The notes under the pieces: generated by a model
What the model was told of the DNA's origin: nothing
Databases searched by the model: none
The model's input: the letters and a program-made list of their open reading frames with translations, nothing else
Position numbers and translations under genes: made by a program
In this document: positions 1 through 5,827 of the stretch, in pieces
Numbering within the stretch: position 1 is the stretch's first letter
How the letters are laid out: each line of letters opens with the position of its first letter
Source: an uncultured Anaerostipes sp.
GTDB lineage: Bacteria; Bacillota; Clostridia; Lachnospirales; Lachnospiraceae
Length of the DNA: 6,275 bases
Direction of reading: 5' to 3'
Assembly: GCA_900756035.1 (NCBI GenBank)
Contig: CAAEIR010000289.1
Span: forward strand, 1-6,275

Positions 1-150
1 GGCAACACGTTTTCCAAGTGTCTGCCCCGGCCAGATACGCCATGGAACATATACATAATAAAACAGCGCAAACAAAATGCAGAGTGCCCCGGCAAGAAAG
101 GCCCAGCTGCGTGCATAACCAAGTGATTCAAAAACATACAAGCCGCCAAA
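1..150 (-). pseudogene. RDD-family membrane protein, remnant, runs off left edge
   Basis: The minus strand is open for 50 codons and reads a hydrophobic helix (about residues 16-35, SWAFLAGALCILFALFYYVY) followed by PWRIWPGQTLGKRVA. The P-G-Q-T-L-G-K-R pattern is the hallmark of RDD-family membrane proteins, where it precedes the second half of the domain; the family is multi-pass and mostly of unknown or transport-related function. In the same frame, an in-frame TGA (151-153) sits directly upstream. Before that stop the frame reads HHKRIV, which resembles the start of an RDD domain (K-R-hydrophobic followed by A..(I)D), so the segment carrying the conserved Asp seems to be missing. No ATG or ribosome binding site lies between the stop and the open stretch. 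I therefore call it a 5'-damaged relic; the remaining C-terminal part lies outside the window. An intact gene using a TTG start at 139-141 is possible but unsupported. Confidence 0.6.
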
Positions 151-205
151 TCATACAATTCTTTTATGATGATTAGCATTGAAGGACTCGCGTCTATTTT
201 AAAAT

Positions 206-334
206 GAACTACTCAAAGCACACGCTATCCGGTATTCAAAAAAAACAGATGAATTCAACTTCAAAAACTCGATCGACTTCTATTTGTCTCCTGATTATAC
301 GATAGATATTGAGACAGAAAGTCCGAAATTGTAA
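206..334 (+). pseudogene. Possible short coding relic, unrecognised
   Basis: Forty-two codons are open here on the plus strand, followed by TAA. The translation begins NELLKAHAIRYSKK when the preceding AAT is included, and ends with SPDYTIDIETESPKL; the mix of charged and hydrophobic residues looks protein-like. There is no in-frame ATG. A different frame beginning at the ATG at 166 (MMISIEGLASILK) meets TGA at 205-207 exactly where this frame takes over, so a one-base shift would join them into about 55 residues. There is no ribosome binding site ahead of 166. I do not recognise the product, and chance openness is a real alternative. Confidence 0.2.
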
Positions 335-340
335 AGACAG

Positions 341-470
341 TTAAGGCGGTCGGTTCTTTCTTACTTTAGGGTGTTTACAAACAGAGAGAATTCAACTTCT
401 ATTGATAAATATAGTGTTAAATTCTCCCTGTTTTAAATTTACCCACAATCAAGTAAGAACCTCGGCTAAG
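341..470. repeat. Long imperfect palindrome, about 130 bp
   Basis: The two halves of this stretch are imperfect reverse complements. The inner hairpin pairs ACAGAGAGAATT (381-392) with AATTCTCCCTGT (420-431) at 11 of 12 positions, continues through CAAC/GTTA, and closes with CTAT (399-402) and ATAG (411-414) around an 8-nt loop. Further out, GGTTC plus TTACTT (352-356 and 361-366) pairs with AAGTAAGAACC (451-461), leaving a 4-nt bulge, and GGGT (369-372) faces ACCC (441-444). The shape fits a palindromic miniature element or a structured RNA. There is no T-tract after either arm, so a simple terminator is less likely. I saw no clear target duplication at the edges. Confidence 0.5.
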
Positions 471-594
471 CAATCACTCTCTTTTTTGTTTAGAGGTCTG
501 CAATAGAAGAGATGTGAAGCATTGTTACCTTCAGGATAAGGACTGCCGCAAATAAGGGAAAACCACTACTCATAGCTTTTTCTAATTAGAAATG

Positions 595-1989
595 TCAGAA
601 TATTGTTTCCGGTCTTTCCCGACACGGTGTACCACTTGCATCACAGGATCTATTGAGTGCAGCAACTCCCCATCCACAGCCCCATGCAAAATCAGCTGTA
701 GAACGGAACTGTGTGATTGCTGAGGATACGCTCATCGTTCCTAAATTAATCACTTCAATATGACAATGCGCACCTGTAGAATTGCCGCTATGCCCTGTTA
801 ATGCCAGTAATTGTCCTTTTTTAACCTGAGTACCAGCTGATACAGCAAAACCTTCACGCGATAAATGAAAGAAGCTGATAGCATATGTTGTACCACCTGC
901 CTGTATCAGCATATGAATTGTATTGCCTCCACCTGCAGGATAACCAACCCAGTTATTGAGGAATCCACCGTTAGATGGTACCGGATTATTTGCATATAAG
1001 ATGATACCGTCAGCGGGAGCAACAAGAGATGTACCAACCGGTGTCGCAATATCCAGGCCTAAGTGAACACCACCATCCGGATATGCCCAGGTTCCTGCAG
1101 ATACGCTGCCCCCCTGAACTGGCATAATTAGTGTGCCATTGCTGCTGAAATTCAATTTCCCTGCTACAGAAGTATTAATATCGATCATATTATTTTCTAT
1201 ACTGGCGATATCCACCTGTACAGAACGCATCTTTTCATTCAACTCAGCTTCTTGTTTAAGATACTTTTTTAATAGCTCTTCTTCCTGTTTTTTTGCCTTT
1301 TCAGTCTCTTTTTTATGTTTCTCATTCTCTGCTTTTTTCGCTTCAACGTCAGCTTTCAGACGGTTCTCCTCACTTTTTTGATGATTTAGCTCATCTTTAT
1401 CTTTCTGCAGCTTCTTGATTTCTGTCTGATCACTGTCTGTAATCCTTCGAAGTCCATCTACTTTACGAATCATATCGACAAGATTATTGGAACCCATGAT
1501 TACTTCCACATTCATATTAGTACCGATCACTGCCTGCTCATTAAGCATTCGATCTGTAATAATTTTATTACGCTGATCGATATCCCTTTGTTTCTTTTTT
1601 ATTTCAACATTCAGCTTTTCTATCTGAATTTCAATGGTACGGATATTAACCTCATTGCGTTCGATGCTCTTATCTAGTTTATCAATCAAGGACTGCAGTT
1701 GTTTCATCATTGTACTGATTTCCTCAATATTATTTTTAATTGATGAAATTTTGGTATTTAATGAAGACGCTTCATCTTCCAAATCAGAACTGATACCTGC
1801 GTAATACTGCTTAAACCTATTACATTTTTGTGCTTCTGCTTCACTCTCTTGTGCCACACTACATTTATTCAGCCAGTTCTCTTCTTTACCTTCAAAATCT
1901 ACAGCATATAAAGAGCTTTGATTTAACGATGCAAGCAGACAGCCTGACAATGCTGTGTACAATACTGCTTTGATTTTTCTATTTGTCAT
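595..1989 (-). CDS. Secreted M23 metallopeptidase with PcsB-like coiled coil
   Basis: This 464-residue protein is predicted to be exported and to cleave peptidoglycan peptide bridges or stems with a zinc M23 (LytM/lysostaphin-type) domain. Residues 1-29 form a signal peptide (NRK then a hydrophobic core, cleavage likely after LYA29). Residues 65-270 are heptad-rich coiled coil, with the PcsB-type hinge motif IMGSNNLVDMIRK at 164-176 and a very Lys/Glu-rich helix at about 208-246. The M23 domain spans about 285-425, and the zinc ligands H309, D313 (HLGLD) and H410, with catalytic H375 (FFHLS) and H408 (HCH), are all present, so it should be active. The tail after 430 carries C438, C449 and C456 and ends in PCRERPETIF. 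The start is supported by GAGG five bases upstream of the ATG. It lies 47 bp behind its paralogue and is probably cotranscribed with it. LSGC (14-17) mimics a lipobox, so a lipoprotein form cannot be excluded. Substrate specificity is not readable. Confidence 0.9.
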   Translation of the reverse strand: MTNRKIKAVLYTALSGCLLASLNQSSLYAVDFEGKEENWLNKCSVAQESEAEAQKCNRFKQYYAGISSDLEDEASSLNTKISSIKNNIEEISTMMKQLQSLIDKLDKSIERNEVNIRTIEIQIEKLNVEIKKKQRDIDQRNKIITDRMLNEQAVIGTNMNVEVIMGSNNLVDMIRKVDGLRRITDSDQTEIKKLQKDKDELNHQKSEENRLKADVEAKKAENEKHKKETEKAKKQEEELLKKYLKQEAELNEKMRSVQVDIASIENNMIDINTSVAGKLNFSSNGTLIMPVQGGSVSAGTWAYPDGGVHLGLDIATPVGTSLVAPADGIILYANNPVPSNGGFLNNWVGYPAGGGNTIHMLIQAGGTTYAISFFHLSREGFAVSAGTQVKKGQLLALTGHSGNSTGAHCHIEVINLGTMSVSSAITQFRSTADFAWGCGWGVAALNRSCDASGTPCRERPETIF

Positions 1990-2036
1990 ATCTACCTCGT
2001 TTTTGTCTATACCTCGTTAACTTATACAGAAAGATA
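1990..2036 (-). promoter_or_regulatory. Short spacer with duplicated ACGAGGTA ribosome-site motif
   Basis: Only 47 bp separate the two M23 genes. Read on the minus strand, the spacer contains ACGAGGTA twice, 16 bases apart. The second copy supplies the GAGG ribosome binding site for the downstream gene; the first is a spare copy farther upstream. I see no terminator or good promoter in the gap, which supports cotranscription of the two peptidases. Confidence 0.45.
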
Positions 2037-3524
2037 TCAGAGCCAGTAGTTTTCCGGACGCTCTCTGCATGGTGCGCTGCCACAGGCGTTCGGTGCCTCT
2101 GCATTCCACCCTGTTCCAAATGTAAGGTCATTACTACTGTTATAAATATGCAATGCCTCAGACATACTCATATTACCAACACGAATGATTTCCACATGGC
2201 AATGATTCCCCAAACTCCATCCGGAGTCTCCTGAATACCCAAGCACCTGCCCCTGTGATACCTTCTGTCCTGGGGTAACTGCAATAGAAGTCATATGATA
2301 AAATGGCATTGCATAGATAGTATTTCCCTTTTTTGTAAGAAGCAATACATTATTTCCACCGCCAATCGGAATACCGCAGTTACTGTAACCATTTCCACAT
2401 CCTGAATATGTATGAAGGATGACTCCAGCTGCAGGAGCCTGTACAGGGATATTTATTGTACCTCCTGTAGAGAAGTCCATCCCCATATGACCGCCTCCGC
2501 CAGGATAATGCCATGTTCCAGATTCATAATGCCATCCATAGGATAGAGGTACCAGAAAAGAATCGTTATTTGAAGTATCATTCGGGTGATTTGGAACCAC
2601 TGGTTCCTGAGGTGTCTGCGTATCTGGTTTTTCAATATCATTATTGGTATTGTTGTCAGGTTTAGCAGTATCCGGCTTTTTCGGCTTATCAAATTCTTCT
2701 GCTATTGCCAGGTCAATTTTAGGAAGTGATGTCTGGGCCATTTGGATCTGACGCTTCTGCGCACTCAGCTTTGACTCCTGCTTATGATAGCCGTTCAGTA
2801 GTTCCTGCTTCACATTGTTCAGTGTTTCAACCCGCAACTTATCATCCTTTATATTGTTTTGCTGCTCAATTAGAAGCTCTTTTTGCTCTTTCACAATGGC
2901 GCGATCCTCGTTGAGTTTTTGCTTTTCCTTGTTGAGTATACTGATTTGTTCGTTTTCATACGTGTTTAATTCACCAACGATTTCCGTGCGACGCAAAAGA
3001 TCAACAAAACTTGATGATCCCATAAGGAAATCGATATAGTAATTGCTTCCGGTGTAAGCCTGCATTTCAATCAGACGTTCGCGCATCTGTTTATCACGTT
3101 CTTTGATATCGTTTTCCTTCTCACTGATTTTAGCATTCATATCCTCAATGGAGTTTTGCATAGTTTCAATATTCAACTGAACTTTATGTATCTGTTTATC
3201 ATACTGCTCTATTTTTTCATTATTCTCTTTAATGAGAGGAGCAATTTTATCAATATTCCCTTTCACTTTGCTAATTTGATTTTTTATTTCTTTGATTTCA
3301 TCATCTAGGTTATTCGATTTGTTCTGTAAATATTGTTTATACTGTCTGCATAATCCTTGTGTTTCAGAATTTTTGATCACTTCACATTTTGCATTCATTT
3401 CATCTTCTTTACCTTCAAAATTTTCTGCATACATGAAATCGTAATTGCTGATGAATAGGATACCTGCAGCAAACAATGCTAATATAAGCCCTTTTTGTTT
3501 ATGAAGCATAGCTGTTTTTTCCAT
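2037..3524 (-). CDS. Secreted M23 metallopeptidase, paralogue of downstream gene
   Basis: This 495-residue exported zinc peptidase probably remodels peptidoglycan. Residues 1-33 are a signal peptide (LILALFAAGILFI core, cleavage likely after MYA33). FEGKE (36-40) and the cysteine pair C47/C59 follow. A coiled coil covers about 66-265 and includes FLMGSSSFVDLLRR (166-179), the recognisable kink motif of PcsB/CwlO-type N-terminal domains. A Pro/Asp/Asn-rich linker (about 279-320) then leads to the M23 domain (about 323-455), where H346, D350 (HMGMD), H410 (FYHM), H441 and H443 (HCH) form the complete ligand and catalytic set. An insertion loop carries C376 and C383. The C-terminal tail has C481 and C486 and ends CRERPENYWL. 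The start ATG follows AAGAAAGG closely; the alternative Met6 has no better site. In PcsB-type proteins the coiled coil couples to FtsEX; whether that holds here is inference. Compared with its paralogue it has the longer linker and lacks the extra Lys/Glu helix. Confidence 0.9.
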   Translation of the reverse strand: MEKTAMLHKQKGLILALFAAGILFISNYDFMYAENFEGKEDEMNAKCEVIKNSETQGLCRQYKQYLQNKSNNLDDEIKEIKNQISKVKGNIDKIAPLIKENNEKIEQYDKQIHKVQLNIETMQNSIEDMNAKISEKENDIKERDKQMRERLIEMQAYTGSNYYIDFLMGSSSFVDLLRRTEIVGELNTYENEQISILNKEKQKLNEDRAIVKEQKELLIEQQNNIKDDKLRVETLNNVKQELLNGYHKQESKLSAQKRQIQMAQTSLPKIDLAIAEEFDKPKKPDTAKPDNNTNNDIEKPDTQTPQEPVVPNHPNDTSNNDSFLVPLSYGWHYESGTWHYPGGGGHMGMDFSTGGTINIPVQAPAAGVILHTYSGCGNGYSNCGIPIGGGNNVLLLTKKGNTIYAMPFYHMTSIAVTPGQKVSQGQVLGYSGDSGWSLGNHCHVEIIRVGNMSMSEALHIYNSSNDLTFGTGWNAEAPNACGSAPCRERPENYWL

Positions 3525-3567
3525 TTTCCTTTCTTATACTCCTAGTATCTTTTTATTATTATCTAAA

Positions 3568-3597
3568 AATGCTGCATCACCATTGCAATGCAGCATT
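3568..3597 (-). terminator. Hairpin with weak U-tract between gene 3 and first M23 gene
   Basis: A perfect 10-bp stem, AATGCTGCAT (3568-3577) and ATGCAGCATT (3588-3597), closes a 10-nt loop. On the minus strand it is followed by only three further T bases before AGATAATAATAAA. It sits 35 bp after the stop codon of the 171-aa protein gene and 43 bp before the start of the first M23 gene. The position and stem fit an intrinsic terminator, but the short U-tract suggests partial read-through, so it may set unequal expression of the secreted protein and the peptidases. A TTGCAA inside the loop and stem and AT-rich DNA after it could also form a poor promoter for the M23 pair; I could not place a convincing -10/-35 pair. 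Confidence 0.6.
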
Positions 3598-3632
3598 CCC
3601 TTATTTATGTTCCGTTTTCAAATTTTTAACTA

Positions 3633-4148
3633 TTAACTACAACTACCATATTTATTATTCGGATTATGTTCGTATAGAGGCCCTGCATTCACCCAAACAT
3701 ACACATCTTTTCCCCACTTATCTTTGAATTTTAATTTTACAGTATTAGCTGTTGCATTATTTGCATATACATAAAAGCCTAAATTATGTATTTGCGCAAA
3801 TTTACCATCTGGATGAAAATATTCTCCAACACGAAGTATTTGATCTAAACTGCCAGTACCGCCAACAGAACTTTGATACACCTCAATCAAGGACCAAGCG
3901 GGTAACCAAGCTTTCAAATTATTATTATAAATTAAATCCTTTGCTGCATCTACTTTATCCACTCTGTATGAAGTCATACCACTATTTCGCGGTGAAAACT
4001 GTGCATATTCGCCTGGTTGAAGTATATCATCACAAGGATTCATTACCGCTCTCCCATCTGGATTTTCAGTAGTCGCTGCTGTAACATTAGTTCCTAACAG
4101 AGGTATTGCAAGCATCATCATTAAAACCATTTTACCAATTTTTTTCAT
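3633..4148 (-). CDS. Small secreted protein of unknown function
   Basis: I do not recognise this 171-residue protein. It has a clear signal peptide: MKKIGK, a hydrophobic core of about residues 7-19, and a cleavage site after NVTA24, leaving about 147 mature residues. There are only two cysteines, C39 near the new N terminus (MNPCDD) and C170 next to the C terminus (GSCS), so an end-to-end disulfide is plausible. The mature part is rich in aromatic and beta-prone stretches (RVGEYFHPDG, GFYVYANN, LKFKDKWGKDVYVWV), suggesting a compact beta domain. No membrane anchor, sortase motif or catalytic signature is visible. The start is fixed by CCTCCT on plus at 4157-4162, i.e. AGGAGG 8 bp ahead of ATG, under a near-consensus promoter. 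It heads a same-strand cluster with two cell-wall peptidases, so a role at the envelope (adaptor, inhibitor or extracellular factor) is a fair guess but not shown. Confidence 0.85.
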   Translation of the reverse strand: MKKIGKMVLMMMLAIPLLGTNVTAATTENPDGRAVMNPCDDILQPGEYAQFSPRNSGMTSYRVDKVDAAKDLIYNNNLKAWLPAWSLIEVYQSSVGGTGSLDQILRVGEYFHPDGKFAQIHNLGFYVYANNATANTVKLKFKDKWGKDVYVWVNAGPLYEHNPNNKYGSCS

Positions 4149-4178
4149 TTTTTCTTCCTCCTATAAATGGTTAAATAT

Positions 4179-4207
4179 ATTATATTACAATTTTTGGTTA
4201 ATTACAA
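4179..4207 (-). promoter_or_regulatory. Sigma-A type promoter of the small secreted protein gene
   Basis: Read on the minus strand, TTGTAA (4202-4207) is the -35 and TATAAT (4179-4184) is a perfect -10, separated by exactly 17 bp. Transcription would start near 4172, giving a leader of about 24 nt that includes the AGGAGG site. ATTGTAAT occurs twice in direct orientation, once over the -35 and once just ahead of the -10, 17 bp apart, which could be a repressor or activator site. The end of the IS element (4226) lies only 18 bp upstream of the -35, so any upstream control region was displaced, while the core promoter is intact. Confidence 0.75.
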
Positions 4208-4225
4208 TCGAAATTATATAGGAAC

Positions 4226-4238
4226 CTGCAATTCGGAC
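4226..4238 (+). repeat. Left terminal inverted repeat of the IS
   Basis: CTGCAATTCGGAC is matched exactly, in inverted orientation, by the right end at 5815-5827. It lies just upstream of the transposase promoter. Confidence 0.75.
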
Positions 4239-4249
4239 GAAAAGGTATT

Positions 4250-4278
4250 TTGTAAAAGATAAGAAAGAGTTATAGTAT
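4250..4278 (+). promoter_or_regulatory. Probable transposase promoter
   Basis: TTGTAA (4250-4255) and TAGTAT (4273-4278) are separated by 17 bp and lie just inside the left inverted repeat. The following GAAGGG (4283-4288) is a ribosome binding site 6 bp ahead of the ATG at 4295. The earlier ATG at 4289 directly abuts GAAGGG and has no spacing, so 4295 is the better start. The -10 is only a 4 of 6 match. Confidence 0.5.
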
Positions 4279-4294
4279 AGATGAAGGGATGGTG

Positions 4295-5659
4295 ATGGAT
4301 ATGCTAGCGAAAAAAGATAAAGAAAAAGCTATTGAGTTCTTAAAAGAAGGAAAGATAAAAGACCTGCTCACCTATGTTCCTCAGGTAGCTGATGAAATTG
4401 TCATCAATGCTGAAAAACATCATAAACTCATTTCTACTTTTGATGAAACCTTTCCTAACCAGAATTCACACAGAGATGCTATTCCTCCTAGTGTTTTTCT
4501 TACATTAGGCCTATTGCCAGACTGAAGAATTTCCAGTCCATGGCTTCTTTTCCTCTTGCCACTACAAACCCATATCTGCTGGAGCATCTGAATTTTGTAA
4601 TTCATACCGGAAAAGAAGGTCTTTTCAACGAAAAGAATGTCAGAATGTTTTCGAAAAAGTATAAGGGCAGCTTATTTGTGGAATATACGAATGATTTCCT
4701 CTTAAAACTTTTTGGAAACACTATATTTAGAAATATGCATAACTTCAGTTATGACTGTTCTGAAATCCCAGTCAACTTAAAAAATGATAAGTTTGAACAT
4801 TCCTCAGTGATTACTGAAAAAAAGGTGAAAAGATCAGAAGATATAAATTAGGGGTTTTACGTGGTCAGCTGCCACATGATGGCGGATCCATGTCAGATTG
4901 TATTCGGACAGCTGAAAACCCATGATCTGAATCTCTCCAGAGATTCCCTGACCAGCAGTCCGTGGCTCAAAAAAGGTGACAACCTGAATGTTGACAGAGG
5001 ATTCCTTGATCATCTGCTTATGAGGGATTTCAATGAAAAAGGAGTATCCGTCACAGTTCCTACAAAAAAGAATATGGAGATATACAAAGAGGCTGTAGCC
5101 ATTGCTATAAAAGAAAATGACTGGGGCATCCATCCAAACCCAAAAAGAAAAAAACAGAAGATACAGCTGGTAAAGGATCTTGCGCCATTTTACCAGGGAG
5201 ATCCGGCAAAAGAAGAATCTGATGGTATCTGAAGACAAGAAATATGCATATGCAGTAATACTGTGCACTGATACAAGGCTCACAGCAAGAGAAATCATCG
5301 AAAATTATGAAACAAGATGGCGATGTGAAGAGGATTATCGTCAGCTGAAGGAATTCTGAAAACTGAATACCTTCACAACTACAAGGTACGAAGGGATTCT
5401 TCTGGAAATGATATGCTGTATCATTGCATACGCATTATGCGAACTGTATAAAGAAACACCAAAAGGAGAAAAGTACAGAAAGCATTGCCTGATGAAATAT
5501 ATAGAATATGACAGGAAGTTATTCAGAATGTCTGAATTGGGCTGTGTTTTGGTAGTACCTCATTATTATGTAGTTCTGGAGATGAAGGAGATCATGAAAT
5601 TGTACAGGTATTGCGATGAGGAGACATGCAAGTTGATTGATAAGAAAATAGGCAGTTAG
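4295..5659 (+). pseudogene. IS4-family DDE transposase, multiply frameshifted
   Basis: Joining the frames gives about 454 residues, close to full length for an IS4-type transposase that cuts and pastes its element. The N terminus (KDKEKAIEFLKEGKIKDLL, then FDETF and IPPSVFLTLG) is intact to about 4510, where a one-base loss moves the frame to IARLKN. The frame shifts again in an A7 run (4817-4823), after which frame 3 gives RRYKLGVLRGQLPHDGG, and back near 4885-4895 to CQIVFGQLKTHDL. A fourth shift lies at about 5200-5222. Catalytic residues remain: D in YDCSEIPVN (4753-4755), D in NVDRGFLD (4993-4995) and E at 5327-5329 inside the exact IS4 Y-2-R-3-E-6-K signature (ENYETRWRCEEDYRQLKEF, Tyr at 5306, Lys at 5348). 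TGA at 5357-5359 follows KEF, where a Trp codon TGG is expected. As it stands translation ends at 4525 after 76 residues. It is not functional. Confidence 0.85.
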
Positions 5660-5707
5660 CTGAAAAAACGCTTTTCAAAAAAATCGGGGCCTTTTCTGCG
5701 CCAAAAT

Positions 5708-5769
5708 AAAAAAATCAGTCTTTCATCTCAGAGATTATGATAGATCTCATTATATTGACTGATTTTTTT
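5708..5769. terminator. Bidirectional hairpin at the right end of the IS
   Basis: AAAAAAATCAGTC (5708-5720) pairs over 13 bp with GACTGATTTTTTT (5757-5769). The 36-nt apical region itself contains GAGAT (5731-5735) pairing with ATCTC (5744-5748). A run of eight T bases ends the plus-strand copy, and the A-run gives a T-tract on the other strand. It lies 48 bp after the transposase stop and can terminate the transposase message and block transcription entering the IS from the right. Confidence 0.65.
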
Positions 5770-5814
5770 TGCATACATTAATTTAACCCTATCCTATGGT
5801 CTAATTTATCTTTT

Positions 5815-5827
5815 GTCCGAATTGCAG
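5815..5827 (-). repeat. Right terminal inverted repeat of the IS
   Basis: GTCCGAATTGCAG is the exact reverse complement of the left end at 4226-4238. Confidence 0.75.

Larger units (their letters stand above)
151..594. other. Gene-free region with palindrome and coding relics
   Basis: No intact gene is visible here. The region holds a long imperfect palindrome (341-470), a perfect 14-bp AT-rich palindrome TTTCTAATTAGAAA at 579-592 just beyond the stop of the M23 gene, and two short open stretches with protein-like composition but no start. One is on plus, 206-331 with stop 332-334, reading ELLKAHAIRY at its start and ending in TIDIETESPKL. The other is on minus, 452-565, containing CGSPYPEGNNASHLFYCRPL. 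A run of decayed sequence next to an RDD remnant suggests an old genome rearrangement or deletion scar. No convincing Rho-independent terminator with a T-tract follows the M23 gene. Confidence 0.5.
4226..5827 (+). mobile_element. Degenerate IS4-family insertion sequence, about 1.6 kb
   Basis: The element is bounded by inverted ends: CTGCAATTCGGAC at 4226-4238 and its exact reverse complement GTCCGAATTGCAG at 5815-5827, with similarity continuing inward as AAAAG after a one-base offset. Between them lies one transposase-derived reading frame, a promoter at the left and a hairpin at the right, the standard layout of a single-gene IS. The 1602-bp length fits an IS4-type element with a transposase of about 450 residues. 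I could not find a convincing target duplication; the flanks are ATATAGGAAC and AAAAAAAGAC. The TATAGG on the left and CCTATA on the right just outside the ends form a further inverted match that may mean the true ends lie a few bases farther out. The element is immobile by itself because its transposase is broken. Confidence 0.8.

Noticed and set aside
579..592. Perfect palindrome TTTCTAATTAGAAA as terminator of the M23 operon
   Set aside because: It is AT-only apart from two GC pairs, and no T-tract follows on the minus strand, so termination is unlikely.
1133..1381. 82-residue plus-strand frame rich in Phe and Ser
   Set aside because: It is the antisense of the Lys/Glu-rich coiled coil, which always gives Phe/Ser/Leu-rich shadows.
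2453..2692. 79-residue minus-strand open frame inside the first M23 gene
   Set aside because: It lies in another frame of the linker and M23 region, which is clearly coding in the main frame with all zinc ligands.
595..4148. Toxin-immunity or bacteriocin interpretation of the three secreted proteins
   Set aside because: All three carry export signals and none resembles an immunity protein, transporter or pore former, so there is no positive evidence.
4849..4851. In-frame amber stop dividing the transposase
   Set aside because: Frame 3 across this point encodes the family-like YKLGVLRG stretch, so the TAG belongs to an abandoned frame after an upstream shift.
4834..5298. 154-residue open frame on the minus strand with hydrophobic stretches
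   Set aside because: It is antisense to the conserved part of the transposase, whose plus-strand frames carry the family motifs; no ribosome site supports it.
5357..5359. TGA read as Trp (alternative genetic code)
   Set aside because: TGA is the natural stop of both M23 genes, which use TGG for Trp, and the transposase has several other lesions; a nonsense mutation explains it.
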